From Anaerolineaceae bacterium (GTDB taxonomy: Bacteria > Chloroflexota > Anaerolineae > JAAYZQ01): a stretch of DNA of 7,405 bases. The stretch is taken from contig JAAYZQ010000602.1 in NCBI GenBank assembly GCA_012514775.1, forward strand, positions 1 to 7,405, read 5' to 3'. Below the pieces are notes generated by a model that saw only the letters and a list, made by a program, of their open reading frames with translations, ran no database searches and was not told the origin of the DNA. Both the position numbers and the translations under genes were made by a program. Shown piece after piece: positions 6,573 through 7,405 of the stretch (position 1 is the first letter of the stretch; the number at the start of each line of letters is the position of its first letter).

Positions 6573-7264
6573 CGCGCAACCACAGAGCGCAAGCCGTGAT
6601 AGGTAAGCCTGTCGCCGGTATCCGTGGCCCATAGCGGCACATCGGTGGCAAGCTGGCCCCGATGCCTCCGATAGCGCGCTAACGCTTGCCGGGCCCTGGC
6701 TCACAAGAATGTTAGTCGGTCTTTGCCGCCCCTGCCCTGCCTGACAAGCACTGCCCCGGTGGTCGCGTCCATGTCTCCCACGTCCAGAGCGGTGAACTCG
6801 GACGCGCGGCATCCTGCGTCAGGCAGGGCCAGGACCGCCACCCGACCTCTATCGCCGGTGAAAGTGTGCCACTTGCACGGTGCCAGCATCGTCCGGAGCG
6901 CGTCCAGGGATAGCGGGGATTGCAGCTCTTGGGGAAGCTTGGGCGCCCGCACTTTGTGGATGGGGTTGGGCGCGTCGAAGTCATGCTCCGCCCAGTGCCA
7001 GAGGCCAAGCGTCCGCATGGCCCGAAAGCAGGCACGGACACCACCGGGATTGTGCCGACTTGCCAGAGATAGCAGTACGCGCGGAGGTTGGTCGGCGTCG
7101 CTTGCTCCAAGCTGTTGACGCCCCGGCTTTCGAGGTACAGAGAGGTAACGAAGCTTCTTGCGGTAGAGCGAAACAGAGCTAGCGGATCGGCCACGCGCTT
7201 GACGGTCAACCAGAAAGGCCGTCAATTAGCGGTCAATCACCCGGCTCGTTTTCAACTGACACAT
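6509..7264 (-). pseudogene. Decayed tyrosine recombinase/phage-type integrase
   Basis: Read from ATG 7264-7262, the frame resembles an XerC/D-like site-specific tyrosine recombinase. The SAM-like N-terminal domain gives FLVDRQARGRSASSVSLYRK and KLRYL, then in another frame YLESRGVNSLEQATPTNLRAY, then back to LLSLASRHNPGGVRACFRAM. The catalytic domain keeps the box I arginine (DAGCRASEFTALDVGD) and the beta-hairpin lysine (GRGGKDRLTFL), followed by ARARQALARY and LTYHGLRSVVARQAW. Lesions: TAA at 7226-7228 after 12 codons; a +1 shift near 7138-7145; a compensating -1 shift near 7070-7077; and TGA at 6701-6703, where related proteins have Gly after 'TFL'. Reading ends at TGA 6509-6511; the last convincing family residues are near 6545. 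The box II H-x-x-R and the tyrosine nucleophile are absent, so no active enzyme can be made. Its direction is away from the tRNA gene. The sequence style recalls integrases of Chloroflexota (inference). Confidence 0.85.
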
Positions 7265-7266
7265 AG

Positions 7267-7305
7267 CAAAAAGCGCCTCCTACCACTACTGGTATATGGC
7301 GCCTT
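7267..7305 (-). terminator. Probable intrinsic terminator of the tRNA transcript
   Basis: On the reverse strand AAGGCGCC (7305-7298) can pair with GGCGCTT (7277-7271) with one bulged G. Within it lies a second perfect stem, TACCA-GTAG-TGGTA (about 7295-7282). The outer arm runs into five T's (7272-7268). It lies 30 nt beyond the tRNA 3' end and just before the integrase start, so it would end tRNA transcription and limit read-through into the remnant. On the forward strand no T-run follows, so one direction is favoured. Confidence 0.65.
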
Positions 7306-7334
7306 GCCTGAAACTACTACATATTGTGTTCTAT

Positions 7335-7405
7335 GGCGGCGCTCGGACTTGAACCGAGGACAAAGGGCTTATGAGTCCCCTACTCTGCCACTGAGTTACG
7401 CCGCC
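7335..7405 (-). tRNA. tRNA with CAU anticodon (elongator Met or Ile2)
   Basis: The reverse complement folds as a complete 71-nt cloverleaf. The acceptor stem is GGCGGCG/CGCCGCC (7 bp), the D arm ACTC-AGTGGCA-GAGT, the anticodon loop CTCATAA (U33, CAU, A37), the variable loop TTGTC, and the T arm CTCGG-TTCAAGT-CCGAG. CCA is not encoded. The first pair is G1-C72, so it is not a typical bacterial initiator, which has a mismatch at 1-72. It is either elongator tRNA-Met or the tRNA-Ile whose CAU is modified to lysidine; sequence alone does not separate these. The anticodon stem has an A31/G39 mismatch where a U39 would pair. Its 5' end coincides with the window edge. Confidence 0.9.

Noticed and set aside
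6723..7182. Forward-strand frames of 100-131 codons across the integrase region
   Set aside because: They are antisense to the reconstructed recombinase, have no ribosome site of note and no motifs.
6712..7209. A 165-codon reverse-strand frame as a separate gene
   Set aside because: Only its segment YLESRGVNSLEQATPTNLRA belongs to the recombinase. The rest is out-of-frame translation, so it is explained by the two frameshifts in one pseudogene.
1..7405. CRISPR array, toxin-antitoxin pair, retron or defence genes
   Set aside because: No regularly spaced repeats, reverse transcriptase, nuclease or paired small genes were seen on either strand.

Overview
The window is GC-rich bacterial chromosome. 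It carries one forward-strand gene cluster (about 310-6570), then a decayed reverse-strand tyrosine-recombinase gene and a reverse-strand tRNA gene at the right edge. The integrase remnant and the general protein style recall Chloroflexota, but that is an impression from sequence style. No phylogenetic marker here settles the organism.

Layout: (1) 1-222 is the 3' end of an unrecognised gene. (2) 310-1113 encodes a soluble protein made of two tandem PRC-barrel units. (3) 1227-3020 encodes a GH13 enzyme with an N-terminal CBM48 domain, most like a 1,4-alpha-glucan branching enzyme, with the catalytic residues intact. (4) 3038-4312 and 4309-5571 encode two different AI-2E/PerM-family membrane proteins joined by a 4-nt ATGA overlap. 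(5) 5549-6469 encodes a YihY/BrkB-family membrane protein whose start lies inside the previous gene. (6) 6477-6572 is a 31-codon ORF that may be the cut-off beginning of a sixth gene. (7) 6509-7264, reverse strand, is a tyrosine recombinase pseudogene with two in-frame stops, two compensating frameshifts and no C-terminal catalytic part. (8) 7267-7305 is a probable terminator and 7335-7405 a complete CAU-anticodon tRNA, both on the reverse strand.

The tight spacing and overlaps from GH13 to YihY suggest one transcription unit with coupled translation. The set (PRC-barrel protein, glycogen-type enzyme, three multispanning membrane proteins of poorly defined substrate) looks like an envelope, stress or storage cluster, but nothing in the sequence proves a shared pathway. 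The integrase remnant beside a tRNA gene points to an old integration event. Its C-terminal end meets the downstream end of the operon, where the sixth ORF appears to be cut short.

I found no CRISPR array, no defence system and no clearly new system. The points most worth checking are the integrase decay and its junction with the operon, the tandem PRC-barrel architecture, and the coupled GH13/AI-2E/AI-2E/YihY operon.
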